Source: a virus. Taken from it: 64,000 nucleotides of DNA. Location of the stretch: the IMG/VR virus record IMGVR_UViG_3300042691_035814, positions 36,148 through 100,147 of that record. One strand, given 5' to 3'. Of the stretch, positions 1-7,954 are shown piece by piece. A program made the translations under genes and the position numbers. The notes under the pieces are model-generated. The model was not told where the DNA came from, did not search any database, and was given only the letters and a program-made list of their open reading frames with translations. Numbering within the stretch: the first letter of the stretch is position 1; every line of letters begins with the position of its first letter.

Positions 1-37
1 ACAATTTAATTAAAGGACAATTTATATTACAAGATTA

Positions 38-2380
38 ATGAATTACGAAAATCCATTTATAAGAGTAACGTGGGAAGACACTGCAGAAAACTTTACACCA
101 GAAAAAATTAGAAGAGTAAAAACTTATTTTCAAAATAAGTATAACTCAAAAAATGTTCAGGTTGTAACAAAAAATTTATCTGACATTCAAAACACTAAGT
201 TGAAATCATTAGATGTTTCTGATAACATAACTGATAAACAATATCAGAAGAATTTAATGAAAGATTTTATTAGAGAGAATGCTATTGCCGTAAAGTGGGA
301 ACTAATTGATAGGTTAGATAATAAAATAAATGCAGAAATTGATAAATTAAATCCAAATAAAGTTAAGTATAACAAGTGGTTTATAAAAAAAATAAAGTTT
401 TCTAACTTCTTATCTTTTGGTGACAATAATGAAATTGATTACACAAAACTTGAAGGTATCACTGTAATAGAATCGACACCTAAAAACTTTGGTGGCAAGT
501 CCACATCAACAGTAGATTTACTCATGTTTTTGTTTTTTAATTCTACTACAAAAACAAAAACTAACGCAGAAATTTTTAATAAGTTTACCGATAAAGATGA
601 AGTAGTTGTAAGTGGCGAAATTAGTATTGATGGAGAAGATTATGTAATTGAGAGAAAAATCATAAGAAAAAAGTCAAAGACAGGTGATTACACAATAACT
701 AATAAATTAGAATTTTATAAAATAAATTCAGACGGCACTATTCTCAACTTAAATGGAGAACAAAGAAGAGAGACAGAAGAATTTATATCATCCGCTATTG
801 GTACTGAAGAAGATTTCTTATCAACTATTTTGACTACAGGTTACAATCTTGAACAAATGATTGAATCTAAAGCAACCGCGAGAGGACAAATCCTTACTAG
901 ATTTTTAGGATTAGAAAATTTAAAAGTTAAAGAAGAAAGGTGCAAAGAAATATATAATGATTGGTCCAAAAAACTGACATCTAATTCGTATAACATCGTT
1001 CAGTTGGAAACTGATAACTCAAAATATAATGATGGAATAGTAAATTCAGAAAAAGAAATTGAAAAACTTAATGGTTCATTAAATGATTTGAATAAAAAAT
1101 TAAAAAATCTTGAAGATAGAAGAGATGAAATATTAAGTTCAAGAAACAATGACATAGATCAGGATTTAATCAGAATAAATCCTATTATCTTAGAGCAAGA
1201 AATTAAATCTTTGGGTCAACAAAGAGATGAAAAAGAAAAAAGTGCAAACGAAATAGTTGTTACCGAACCATCTGAATTTTATTTGGAAGAGGAACATAAT
1301 AAGATAAAGGAGGAAATTAACAACTTGACTGTGGAAAAAAGAGTTTCATCCACATCTATAACCGGAAATGAAAAATTAATAGAAAAACTTGAAAAAGGTA
1401 CCGTTTGCCCTACTTGTAGTAGACCTTTAGAGGACGTTGACAATACATCTGAAATAAATAAATTAAAAAAAGAGATAATAAAGTTTAAAGAAAAAATAGA
1501 AAAATGTGAAAAAGATTTAAACAACCTTGAAAAAAAAGAACTTAAATTTACCACCCTCAAGAAAGAATATGATGATTATGAAAGAAATAAATTGAGAAGG
1601 TCAAGAATTGAATTAGAGATAGAACAAAAACAATTTGAGATAGATGGAAAAAAGAATAACCTTAAAAGATATGAAGAAAACAAGAAAAAATTAGACGACA
1701 ATAAAAAGATAGATGCGGAAATTGTTACTCTAAGAACCCAAATAGATTCAACAAATGGAGACATCAGACAAACAAACACATCAATAAACAATCACACTGT
1801 GAATATAAACAGTTTAAAAGATAAAATTAAAGTGAACCATGAATTGATTGACAAAATCAAATCAGAGGAAGAGTTGTTGGGTGTATTTAAAACATATCTT
1901 ACCATTTATGGTAAGAACGGAATTTCGAAAGTTATTCTTAAAAATATGATTCCGCTTTTGAACATAGAACTACACAGATTATTGTCAGATAGTTGTTATT
2001 TCATTTTGGAATTGAATATCAATGACAAAAATGAAGTGGAATTTCTTATGATTGATAATGAGACAAGAGTGGTTAAACCATTAAATTCCGGTTCAGGATA
2101 CGAGAGAACAATTTCATCATTGGCAATTAGAAGTGTTCTTACCAAGATATCGTCATTACCTAAACCAAATATAGTAGTTATGGATGAAGTATTTGGTAAA
2201 ATTGCTGACGAGAATTTAGAAATGGTTGGGGAATTCTTCAAAAAAATTAAAAATTATTTTGAACATATAATCGTTATATCGCATAACACATTGATTAGGA
2301 ATTGGTCAGACAATTTGGTAATGATTAATAAAAATGATAATATATCATCTATTGAGTTCGTAACAACAAAAATTTCTTAA
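38..2380 (+). CDS. SbcC/Rad50-like ATPase (T4 gp46-type recombination nuclease subunit)
   Basis: Probably the ATPase half of an SbcCD/Mre11-Rad50 or T4 gp46-gp47 complex, which resects DNA ends for recombination-dependent replication. The 780-residue protein has the split SMC-like layout: an N-terminal ATPase lobe with a Walker A region near residues 147-156 (KNFGGKST), a long charged coiled coil interrupted by a zinc hook CPTC near 455-458, and a C-terminal lobe with a signature-like NSGSGYER (about 683-690), Walker B IVVMDE (about 711-716) and a switch IVISHN. The P-loop lacks the first and fourth glycines of the usual GxxGxGKS, and the signature is not LSGGE. The partner nuclease would lie upstream, outside the window. 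The start follows an A-rich leader with no Shine-Dalgarno site. Confidence 0.88.
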   Translation: MNYENPFIRVTWEDTAENFTPEKIRRVKTYFQNKYNSKNVQVVTKNLSDIQNTKLKSLDVSDNITDKQYQKNLMKDFIRENAIAVKWELIDRLDNKINAEIDKLNPNKVKYNKWFIKKIKFSNFLSFGDNNEIDYTKLEGITVIESTPKNFGGKSTSTVDLLMFLFFNSTTKTKTNAEIFNKFTDKDEVVVSGEISIDGEDYVIERKIIRKKSKTGDYTITNKLEFYKINSDGTILNLNGEQRRETEEFISSAIGTEEDFLSTILTTGYNLEQMIESKATARGQILTRFLGLENLKVKEERCKEIYNDWSKKLTSNSYNIVQLETDNSKYNDGIVNSEKEIEKLNGSLNDLNKKLKNLEDRRDEILSSRNNDIDQDLIRINPIILEQEIKSLGQQRDEKEKSANEIVVTEPSEFYLEEEHNKIKEEINNLTVEKRVSSTSITGNEKLIEKLEKGTVCPTCSRPLEDVDNTSEINKLKKEIIKFKEKIEKCEKDLNNLEKKELKFTTLKKEYDDYERNKLRRSRIELEIEQKQFEIDGKKNNLKRYEENKKKLDDNKKIDAEIVTLRTQIDSTNGDIRQTNTSINNHTVNINSLKDKIKVNHELIDKIKSEEELLGVFKTYLTIYGKNGISKVILKNMIPLLNIELHRLLSDSCYFILELNINDKNEVEFLMIDNETRVVKPLNSGSGYERTISSLAIRSVLTKISSLPKPNIVVMDEVFGKIADENLEMVGEFFKKIKNYFEHIIVISHNTLIRNWSDNLVMINKNDNISSIEFVTTKIS

Positions 2381-2396
2381 CATAAAAAAATTGTTT

Positions 2397-2404
2397 TACA
2401 TTTG
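2397..2404 (+). promoter_or_regulatory. Candidate host-type -7 element (TACATTTG) before the ClpP gene
   Basis: TACATTTG matches the Bacteroidota -7 consensus TAnnTTTG and lies 14 nt before the start at 2419, in a 38-nt gap. The expected -33 TTTG is only weakly matched (TTTC about 20 nt upstream). Transcription by host RNA polymerase is inferred. Confidence 0.35.
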
Positions 2405-2418
2405 TTAAAATTTTAGAA

Positions 2419-3096
2419 ATGACAGAAAAAAACCACAAGGATTTTAAACTATTTGCTAAGGACCAAAACATTAGTTCCTTAAAACTAGATTATTACAACA
2501 AAAGAATTGAAAACAGTCTCACACCATATATTTTGGAAGAAAGACAAATGAATGTCACCATCATGGATGTATTTTCAAGATTGATGATGGAAAGGATTAT
2601 TTGGGTTGCGGGAGTTGTTGACGACCATATGTCAACAATTGTTCAAGCTCAATTGATGTTTTTGGATTCATTAGATAATAATGACATTACTATGCATATT
2701 GATAGTCCGGGTGGAAGTGTAAAATCTGGTTTATCTATGGTTGATGTTATGGATTACATTCGTTCAGATATTAAAACTATAAACACAGGAATGGCGGCGT
2801 CTATGGGTTCAATTTTACTTGGAGCAGGGACAAAAGGTAAAAGAGGTTCTTTAAGATTTTCAAGAACGATGTTACATCAATCTAGTGGAGGATTTAGAGG
2901 AAATATTCAAGATGCAGAAATAGACATGATTGAATGGAAAAAAATGAATGATATTCTTTTTGATTTACTTGGAGGATATTGTGGGAAATCATCTGACACA
3001 ATTAAAAAAGACGCAACAAGAGATTTATGGTTATCATCAGAAGAAGCGTTGGAATATGGAATTATAGATGAAATTGTTGTTAGAAAAAATAAATAA
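2419..3096 (+). CDS. clpP: ClpP-type serine protease
   Basis: Peptidase family S14. The catalytic triad is visible as Ser128 (in GMAASMGS), His153 (in MLHQ) and Asp202 (in TRDLW). The spacings of 25 and 49 residues equal those of E. coli ClpP (S97, H122, D171). The oxyanion-loop glycines are present (DSPGGSVKSG), as is the ending EALEYGIIDEI. At 225 residues it has normal ClpP length, with about 30 extra N-terminal residues that may be a propeptide. No ClpX or ClpA ATPase is in the window, so it may form a tetradecamer with a host unfoldase. Alternatively it may be a prohead maturation protease, since some tailed phages use ClpP-fold enzymes for that. The near-perfect ClpP geometry favours a true ClpP-like peptidase, but context cannot settle its role. 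Confidence 0.9.
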   Translation: MTEKNHKDFKLFAKDQNISSLKLDYYNKRIENSLTPYILEERQMNVTIMDVFSRLMMERIIWVAGVVDDHMSTIVQAQLMFLDSLDNNDITMHIDSPGGSVKSGLSMVDVMDYIRSDIKTINTGMAASMGSILLGAGTKGKRGSLRFSRTMLHQSSGGFRGNIQDAEIDMIEWKKMNDILFDLLGGYCGKSSDTIKKDATRDLWLSSEEALEYGIIDEIVVRKNK

Positions 3097-3099
3097 ATC

Positions 3100-3107
3100 A
3101 TATTTAT
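3100..3107 (+). promoter_or_regulatory. ATATTTAT motif, 15 nt upstream of a start
   Basis: One copy of a motif that recurs before at least 13 genes in this window. It sits in the 26-nt gap before the spanin-like gene at 3123. A role as a phage promoter or translation signal is inferred from recurrence and position. Confidence 0.45.
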
Positions 3108-3122
3108 ATATAAAAAGAGTAT

Positions 3123-3479
3123 ATGACTTCGATAGGAAAACACATAAACACAATATTACTCTTAGTAATAGGCTGTGTAATAGTATATTGGTTATTTTTT
3201 GTTTTATCACCAAATGTAGAAATGTCTGCAGAATCTAAAGCGAAAATTGATTCTTTGAATAATAACATTAAAAAATACGAAGAAGAAAATAAAAAAATTG
3301 ATTCAGTGATTACTCAGTATCATAATGAAATAGAAAAAGTCAATAACAATATAACAAGAATAAAACAAGAAAAAACAATAGTAAAAGAAATATATCATGA
3401 AAAAATTATTAGTATTGATACTTTTAACAGGACTCAGATTGACGAGTTTTTCTCAAACAGATACGGGAATAGACAATGA
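3123..3479 (+). CDS. Membrane-anchored coiled-coil protein, possible inner-membrane spanin (Rz-like)
   Basis: 118 residues with one N-terminal transmembrane segment (about 9-29) followed by a coiled coil rich in Asn, Lys and Glu (about 40-95), the topology of an i-spanin that reaches into the periplasm. The last 83 nt overlap the next gene in the +1 frame, as in the classic Rz/Rz1 nested pair. The C-terminus, FNRTQIDEFFSNRY, is short and aromatic. There is no sequence match to a known spanin that I can confirm; the call rests on topology and gene overlap. A second similar protein lies at 52168. Confidence 0.5.
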   Translation: MTSIGKHINTILLLVIGCVIVYWLFFVLSPNVEMSAESKAKIDSLNNNIKKYEEENKKIDSVITQYHNEIEKVNNNITRIKQEKTIVKEIYHEKIISIDTFNRTQIDEFFSNRYGNRQ

Positions 3480-3813
3480 TGAAAAATGCTTCAAGATATC
3501 AACTATTAGGTTGATAATGAAGGATTTATTGAGTGGAGATTCCGCTAAAGCCGTATTAAAACTAACGGAAGAACATTTGAATGAATGTGAAATCAAGTCT
3601 GTATACAAAGACAGCATCATCAACAAGCAACTGATTAAAATCGATAACCTCAGCGGAATTATTAGTGATGAAAGAACGAAATACGGTATTTTAGAAGATC
3701 ACACAAAAAAACTTGAGACATCATTAAAAGTTCAAAAGTTGAAAAACAAATGGACTTTTGTTTCCGGTGGTATATTAGTTTTAGTTCTTGGGGTACTTAG
3801 CATTGTAAAATAG
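3397..3813 (+). CDS. Exported protein with C-terminal membrane anchor, possible spanin partner
   Basis: 138 residues beginning with a clear signal peptide ending in TSFSQ (about residue 20), a typical Bacteroidota cleavage context, and ending with a hydrophobic segment (about 118-136, VSGGILVLVLGVLSIV). A predicted coiled coil (about 75-115) lies between them. It starts inside the preceding gene in a different frame. There is no lipobox cysteine, so it is not a standard Rz1 lipoprotein. A protein held in the inner membrane at its C-terminus with an exported body could still serve in lysis or in envelope modification. Function unproven. Confidence 0.5.
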   Translation: MKKLLVLILLTGLRLTSFSQTDTGIDNDEKCFKISTIRLIMKDLLSGDSAKAVLKLTEEHLNECEIKSVYKDSIINKQLIKIDNLSGIISDERTKYGILEDHTKKLETSLKVQKLKNKWTFVSGGILVLVLGVLSIVK

Positions 3814-3822
3814 AATACATGA

Positions 3823-4251
3823 ATGAATCAATACATTTTGTTTGTTTATGGACAATTTGAAGACCATGAGGATGTAGAATATTTTTGTAACGAAATTTTT
3901 TCACAATCAGAAACAATTGAATCCGTAAAGTATATTATAGAAAACCTTCAAAACATCATTTTAATCTTTGAATCCTCTACTGACCAAACTAAACTTTCGA
4001 TTGAAATTTTCAATCTTTTGGATAACGAAAATATCAATTATTACTTTCTTTTTCAAAAAAGCGGAATGGTATCTGCACACATTCCAAGTTCAATTAATGA
4101 ACATATTTTCAAATTTAAGGTGGACGAGTTACCAAATACGAATGAGGAAGCGAAGATGGATTTGGATTTAATACTTGACAAAATTAAAAAGGAGGGTATA
4201 GGTAGTCTTACTAAAGATGAAAAAAATTTCCTTGATAATTTTGAAAATTGA
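3823..4251 (+). CDS. Hypothetical protein with DUF6576-like C-terminal motif
   Basis: 142 residues, no signal peptide. The last 28 residues, with the pattern LDLILDKI..EG..SLTKDEKNFL, resemble the short DUF6576 motif at the C-terminus of Bacteroidota rhomboid-family and other proteins. The first 110 residues are alternating beta/alpha with no motif I recognise. The gene sits just before the sigma-factor gene. The motif match is by eye and may be convergent. Confidence 0.6.
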   Translation: MNQYILFVYGQFEDHEDVEYFCNEIFSQSETIESVKYIIENLQNIILIFESSTDQTKLSIEIFNLLDNENINYYFLFQKSGMVSAHIPSSINEHIFKFKVDELPNTNEEAKMDLDLILDKIKKEGIGSLTKDEKNFLDNFEN

Positions 4252-4298
4252 ATTTTTTTAGTTATATTCTTTTTACGCACCCCCATCAATCATTACAA

Positions 4299-5111
4299 AT
4301 GAAAAAATCAATTATAATCAACACAGAAGAAATAAATCAATACATAAAAGATATTCGTAAAATCCCTGTCATAAGTCATGAAAGACAAGAGCAAATTTTC
4401 CAAAAATTAATCGACAATAATTTAACAAAAAATGAAAAAAGAGAACTATACAATGAATTAGTTATAGGTAATCTCAGGTTTGTAATTTCGGTTGCGAAAA
4501 TGTATCAAAATCAAGGGATGGATTTACTTGATTTAATATCTGAAGGCAATTATGGTTTAATCAAAGCAGCGGAAAAGTTTGACCCAACATCAGGGTTAAA
4601 ATTTATTTCATATGCTGTATGGTGGGTAAGACAATCAATAATGGCATCATTAAATGAGAATTCTAGAACAATAAGAATCCCATCAAATCTTGTTCAAGAG
4701 TCACAAAAAATAAAAAAAGAAGAAGTAAAAGAAGAAGATAATTTGTATGAAAGATATAGTGATGACCCATACAATCCAACTAATTTACCATATTGTATTG
4801 GTTTAAGTAAAGAAATTAATGAAGATGGTGACCAACTTATTGATTTACTCCCAAATAAAAATATTGAATCACCGGATGCGATTTTAAATACCCCTGATGA
4901 AATAAAAAAGAAAGTCAATTATATGTTAAGTGTTCTCGATGAAAGAGAAAAAACAATAATTGAAAGATATTATGGATTGACCGGTACTGAATCTAATTTA
5001 GAAGACTTAGGAGAAGAGTTTGGATGTACAAAAGAAAGAATTAGACAATTAAGAGATAAAGCAATAAAAAAACTTAGAAACGAAAGTTTTATGCTATTAA
5101 ACTATTTATAA
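4299..5111 (+). CDS. RNA polymerase sigma factor, sigma-70 (RpoD-like)
   Basis: Sigma-70 family factor of 270 residues that should bind host core RNA polymerase and redirect it to phage promoters. A region 1.2-like start (INQYIKDIRKIPVIS) is followed by region 2 (about 58-125: NLRFVISVAK, DLISEGNYGLIKAA, KFISYAVWWVRQSI) and then region 4 (about 211-265: LDEREKTIIERYYG and a helix-turn-helix ending CTKERIRQLRDKAIKKL). The arrangement is close to the short primary sigma factor of Bacteroidota, so capture from a host is likely. I start at the ATG at 4299, because an in-frame ATG 51 nt upstream would add 17 residues unlike any sigma N-terminus and would overlap the previous gene. A NusG homologue at 13756 may work with it. 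Confidence 0.92.
   Translation: MKKSIIINTEEINQYIKDIRKIPVISHERQEQIFQKLIDNNLTKNEKRELYNELVIGNLRFVISVAKMYQNQGMDLLDLISEGNYGLIKAAEKFDPTSGLKFISYAVWWVRQSIMASLNENSRTIRIPSNLVQESQKIKKEEVKEEDNLYERYSDDPYNPTNLPYCIGLSKEINEDGDQLIDLLPNKNIESPDAILNTPDEIKKKVNYMLSVLDEREKTIIERYYGLTGTESNLEDLGEEFGCTKERIRQLRDKAIKKLRNESFMLLNYL
5103..5110 (+). promoter_or_regulatory. TATTTATA motif, 13 nt upstream of a start
   Basis: Weaker copy of the recurring motif, overlapping the stop of the sigma-factor gene and 13 nt before the start at 5124. Confidence 0.3.
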
Positions 5112-5123
5112 AATAAAAAAATT

Positions 5124-5411
5124 ATGAAAAAATTTATTGAAGAAAAATTCACAATTATTGTTTTAGTGATTATACTATTATCATTTTTTAAATCATGTGG
5201 TGATAGTAGAGAAATTTCTAAAATTAGAAAAGAATTAAAGGATTTAAATGATTCTACTTACAATAAAAAAGAATTGGATATCAGACTACAAATTGAAGGT
5301 TTGAAATCAGAGAAAAGAATGATTCAGTCTACCGATCGTAAAATTCTTGATGTTAATAGACAAACACAAATTGACCAAGAAATAACTACACTTGAAGGGA
5401 AATTAAAGTAA
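5124..5411 (+). CDS. Small membrane protein with coiled coil
   Basis: 95 residues. One transmembrane helix (about 9-24) precedes a charged helical tail with coiled-coil character. It stops one base before the next gene, so the two are probably co-translated. The topology again resembles a spanin or a membrane tether. No family recognised. Confidence 0.65.
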   Translation: MKKFIEEKFTIIVLVIILLSFFKSCGDSREISKIRKELKDLNDSTYNKKELDIRLQIEGLKSEKRMIQSTDRKILDVNRQTQIDQEITTLEGKLK

Positions 5412-5412
5412 T

Positions 5413-6633
5413 ATGAAAACTTGGTTACAGAAAAATTATAAAACATTAATAATTGCTGCATTTTTAATACCAATCTTTACAGTTGCAATAGTATCTATTT
5501 CACACGTAACAAAATGGTATGGAATATCAAATCCGGTAACGTGGTCAATTTATCTTTCAGTAGGTATTGAAATTGCTGCATTATCAACATTAGCCGCGTT
5601 ATCTGCAAATATGGGAAAAAAAGTGTATTTCCCTTTTGCTATTGTAACCATAATTCAATTTATTGGAAATATATTTTTTGCATATAGTTTTATCGACATC
5701 GAAAGTAAATCGTTTCAAGATTGGGTAGGTATGGTTTCACCTATTGTAGAATTTATGGGTGTTGATAATAATGATTTTGTTGGACACAAAAGATTTTTAG
5801 CATTATTTGCTGGAGGTATGTTACCAATTATTTCATTGTCTTTCCTTCATATGTTAGTTAAGTTTACTGAAGAGGAAAAGAAAAAACAACAAACCGTAGA
5901 ACCAAATGTACAACCCGTAGTTGATATTGAAGAAATTAGTAAACAAGCAGGTAAAATTGAAGCAGAAAAAGAAAAACAAAAATATACACCTACTAACGAA
6001 GAGTTGAAAAAATTGGAAGAAGTTTTGATAAAACCATCTCAGGCACCAAAAACCGCATCTGAAATGATGTTGACAAAAAATGAAGACATTATTAATTCAA
6101 TACCACCGGATGATGAAGTTTCCGATTTGGATATTAAACCTGAGAATGAATCAGAAAAAGAAGTAATAGAGGACGAAGAAAAAAAAAACTTAATTCCTGA
6201 ACCTACAGCAACACCTGTTTGGTTTAATAATCTTTTTAATCCTACTGAAACACCCATATCAACACCTGAATTAACATCCACCCCCGTACCAACAGATACA
6301 CCAACACCTACCCCCACACCAACGGATACTCCAACACCAGAACCTACCCATACACCCACACCTGAACCAACGGATACTCCAACACCAACCCCCACACCAG
6401 AACCTACCCATACTCCAACACCAATTCCAACTGATAGTGACGACCAAACTATGGAAGAAAAAAAAAACTTCGAAATATTATCAGAGGAACCAACAAAACT
6501 TTTGGATTCAATCCATTTAGTTGGAAATGACGTTAACAAACCAACAAATTCACCAAAACCGATATTAATAAAAGGAAATAAAAAAACAGTTTTGAGAAAT
6601 GTTGGTAATTCACAACGTAGACACGTTAGATAA
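5413..6633 (+). CDS. Multi-pass membrane protein with Thr-Pro repeat tail
   Basis: 406 residues. Four hydrophobic segments (about 11-31, 38-61, 69-90 and 132-152) lie in the first 155 residues. A charged Lys/Glu-rich linker follows, then a Pro-Thr low-complexity tract (about residues 265-345) built from TPTP, TDTP and EPTHTP units, and a basic tail ending SQRRHVR. The repeat tract probably forms an extended, rigid or glycosylatable stalk. The last 35 nt overlap the next gene. I do not recognise the membrane domain. Confidence 0.75.
   Translation: MKTWLQKNYKTLIIAAFLIPIFTVAIVSISHVTKWYGISNPVTWSIYLSVGIEIAALSTLAALSANMGKKVYFPFAIVTIIQFIGNIFFAYSFIDIESKSFQDWVGMVSPIVEFMGVDNNDFVGHKRFLALFAGGMLPIISLSFLHMLVKFTEEEKKKQQTVEPNVQPVVDIEEISKQAGKIEAEKEKQKYTPTNEELKKLEEVLIKPSQAPKTASEMMLTKNEDIINSIPPDDEVSDLDIKPENESEKEVIEDEEKKNLIPEPTATPVWFNNLFNPTETPISTPELTSTPVPTDTPTPTPTPTDTPTPEPTHTPTPEPTDTPTPTPTPEPTHTPTPIPTDSDDQTMEEKKNFEILSEEPTKLLDSIHLVGNDVNKPTNSPKPILIKGNKKTVLRNVGNSQRRHVR
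6286..6426 (+). repeat. Imperfect tandem repeat encoding Thr-Pro units
   Basis: A run of ACACC/CCAAC-type units inside the preceding gene, with longer repeats of the form ccaacggatactccaacacc present more than once. It keeps frame and is far more C-rich than its surroundings. Such tracts can change length by slippage. Confidence 0.85.
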
Positions 6634-7213
6634 CAAAAAACTAAACGTAGTCAAAAGAAGAGTAAAAAAAAATCAAATTTTTTTATACGACACTAATAGA
6701 AGAATTGACGATTTTATTAGTAAATTAAAGTATCGTAAGAACGGAAAATACGAAGATATCCCACATTTTATTGTTTCTAAGTTAGGATTAGTTTACAAAG
6801 TATTTGACACTAATTATTATTCAAGAACTTTTAATGATAATAAATTAGATAAGAGATTTATCAAAATTGCTATAGAAAATTTAGGTTGGTTAAATAAAAA
6901 CACCATAACCGGAATTTTACACAATTGGATAGAAGACCCATACAGGTCAGTACCCGCCACTTCAAATTGGAGAAATCATTTTTTTTGGGACAAATATGAA
7001 GATAATCAAATAGATTCACTGGTTGAATTATGCGAAAGTATTTGTAATGAACATAATATACCATATAATATAGTACCCTCACAAGAATATGATAAAAACA
7101 TTCATAATTTCCGTGGAATTGTATGTAAATCCAATTTTTCAAATATTTATACAGATATAAACCCTTCTTTTAATTTTAAAAAATTTTATGTCAATACAGA
7201 AGAAAACAAATAA
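6599..7213 (+). CDS. Amidase_2-like (N-acetylmuramoyl-L-alanine amidase / PGRP fold) protein with divergent active site
   Basis: 204 residues. The layout follows the amidase_2/PGRP fold: [15 protein letters not shown] (the usual HYVI...DG.I.Q region), [11 protein letters not shown] (the usual IGIE strand), [21 protein letters not shown] (the helix before the second zinc ligand), and [11 protein letters not shown] (the usual K.DPGP.F end). The expected GH..I pair is replaced by RGIVCKSNF, so one zinc-binding histidine seems lost; a Cys there might substitute. It may be a degraded hydrolase, a wall-binding protein or an enzyme with altered ligands. It overlaps both neighbours. Confidence 0.55.
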   Translation: MLVIHNVDTLDNKKLNVVKRRVKKNQIFLYDTNRRIDDFISKLKYRKNGKYEDIPHFIVSKLGLVYKVFDTNYYSRTFNDNKLDKRFIKIAIENLGWLNKNTITGILHNWIEDPYRSVPATSNWRNHFFWDKYEDNQIDSLVELCESICNEHNIPYNIVPSQEYDKNIHNFRGIVCKSNFSNIYTDINPSFNFKKFYVNTEENK

Positions 7214-7715
7214 TAGTTACGATGAGATAAGAGGTATGCTTAAAACCATCAGAACAATTAAAGAATCTAAGAATCCTCAAAACATTATAAAAGAGGAGGA
7301 AGAAAAAACAGATTTTAGTACAGACGGAACTGATGAAAAAAGTGACGTAATTGTAATAAATGATGTCGAGACCAAATTAATATCCAGTGATAAATCTGAT
7401 ATGAAACTTGATGAAAAACAAAAAACAGGTATTTCATCTATGATTGATAATTTTAGAACACAAGTTTCTCAAATAGTTGATTTTGAACCTGGTTTTACGA
7501 TTACTGAAAAACAAATAAGATTAGATGGTACATTAACCGATGAAGAGATAAATTTTGTATTTATCGCTGGAGAGGATGGAGGTTTGTATATGAATAGTGA
7601 CATGTTAGAGTTATCTGAAGAAGTTATGATACTATTAGATAAGTTAGTAAAATTTGAGAAGGTGTTTAAAGATGGTATGGAACCACTGATAATACAAAGA
7701 CAAACAAATGTATAA
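7188..7715 (+). CDS. Conserved hypothetical, probable virion-associated protein
   Basis: 175 residues. The N-terminal helix DEIRGMLKTIRTIKES and the following acidic linker resemble the tag-like termini seen in other proteins here. The C-terminal half (about 80-175) looks globular, with DNFRTQVSQIVDFEPGF and a short beta region. It overlaps the amidase-like gene by 26 nt and its stop overlaps the next start. No function assigned; the structural role is inferred from neighbours. Confidence 0.6.
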   Translation: MSIQKKTNNSYDEIRGMLKTIRTIKESKNPQNIIKEEEEKTDFSTDGTDEKSDVIVINDVETKLISSDKSDMKLDEKQKTGISSMIDNFRTQVSQIVDFEPGFTITEKQIRLDGTLTDEEINFVFIAGEDGGLYMNSDMLELSEEVMILLDKLVKFEKVFKDGMEPLIIQRQTNV

Positions 7716-7954
7716 TGGCACTAACAAACGAAGATAAGAGAGAAATTGAAAAAATAGTTAAGAAAGAGATTAAAGATTTTATGGACTCAACACAAGCACA
7801 TAAAATCGTTGTTAAAGTAATTCAAGACGAATTGGGAACGAAAAAGATAGACGATAAAATCGTAGACTTATCTACTAAAGTTGTTGTCGAATTGTTCAAA
7901 ACATTATGGCAAAAAAAGTCATTTTGGGAACAATCCCTTAAAAGTGTAAGATAA
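7715..7954 (+). CDS. Small conserved hypothetical protein
   Basis: 79 residues, highly charged and helical, with no signal peptide or membrane segment. It is linked to both neighbours by TAATG stop-start overlaps, which points to translational coupling. No family recognised. Confidence 0.65.
   Translation: MALTNEDKREIEKIVKKEIKDFMDSTQAHKIVVKVIQDELGTKKIDDKIVDLSTKVVVELFKTLWQKKSFWEQSLKSVR

Noticed and set aside
4248-4298. Longer N-terminus of the sigma factor
   Set aside because: It overlaps the previous gene and adds an aromatic stretch unlike sigma region 1; the ATG at 4299 gives a normal start.
6286-6426. CRISPR-like repeats
   Set aside because: Units are short, in frame, degenerate and without unique spacers; it is a coding low-complexity tract.
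6039-6539. Long Gly/Val-rich reading frame opposite the Thr-Pro repeat
   Set aside because: It is the complement of the repeat tract (TP codons read as GV on the other strand), with no independent signals.
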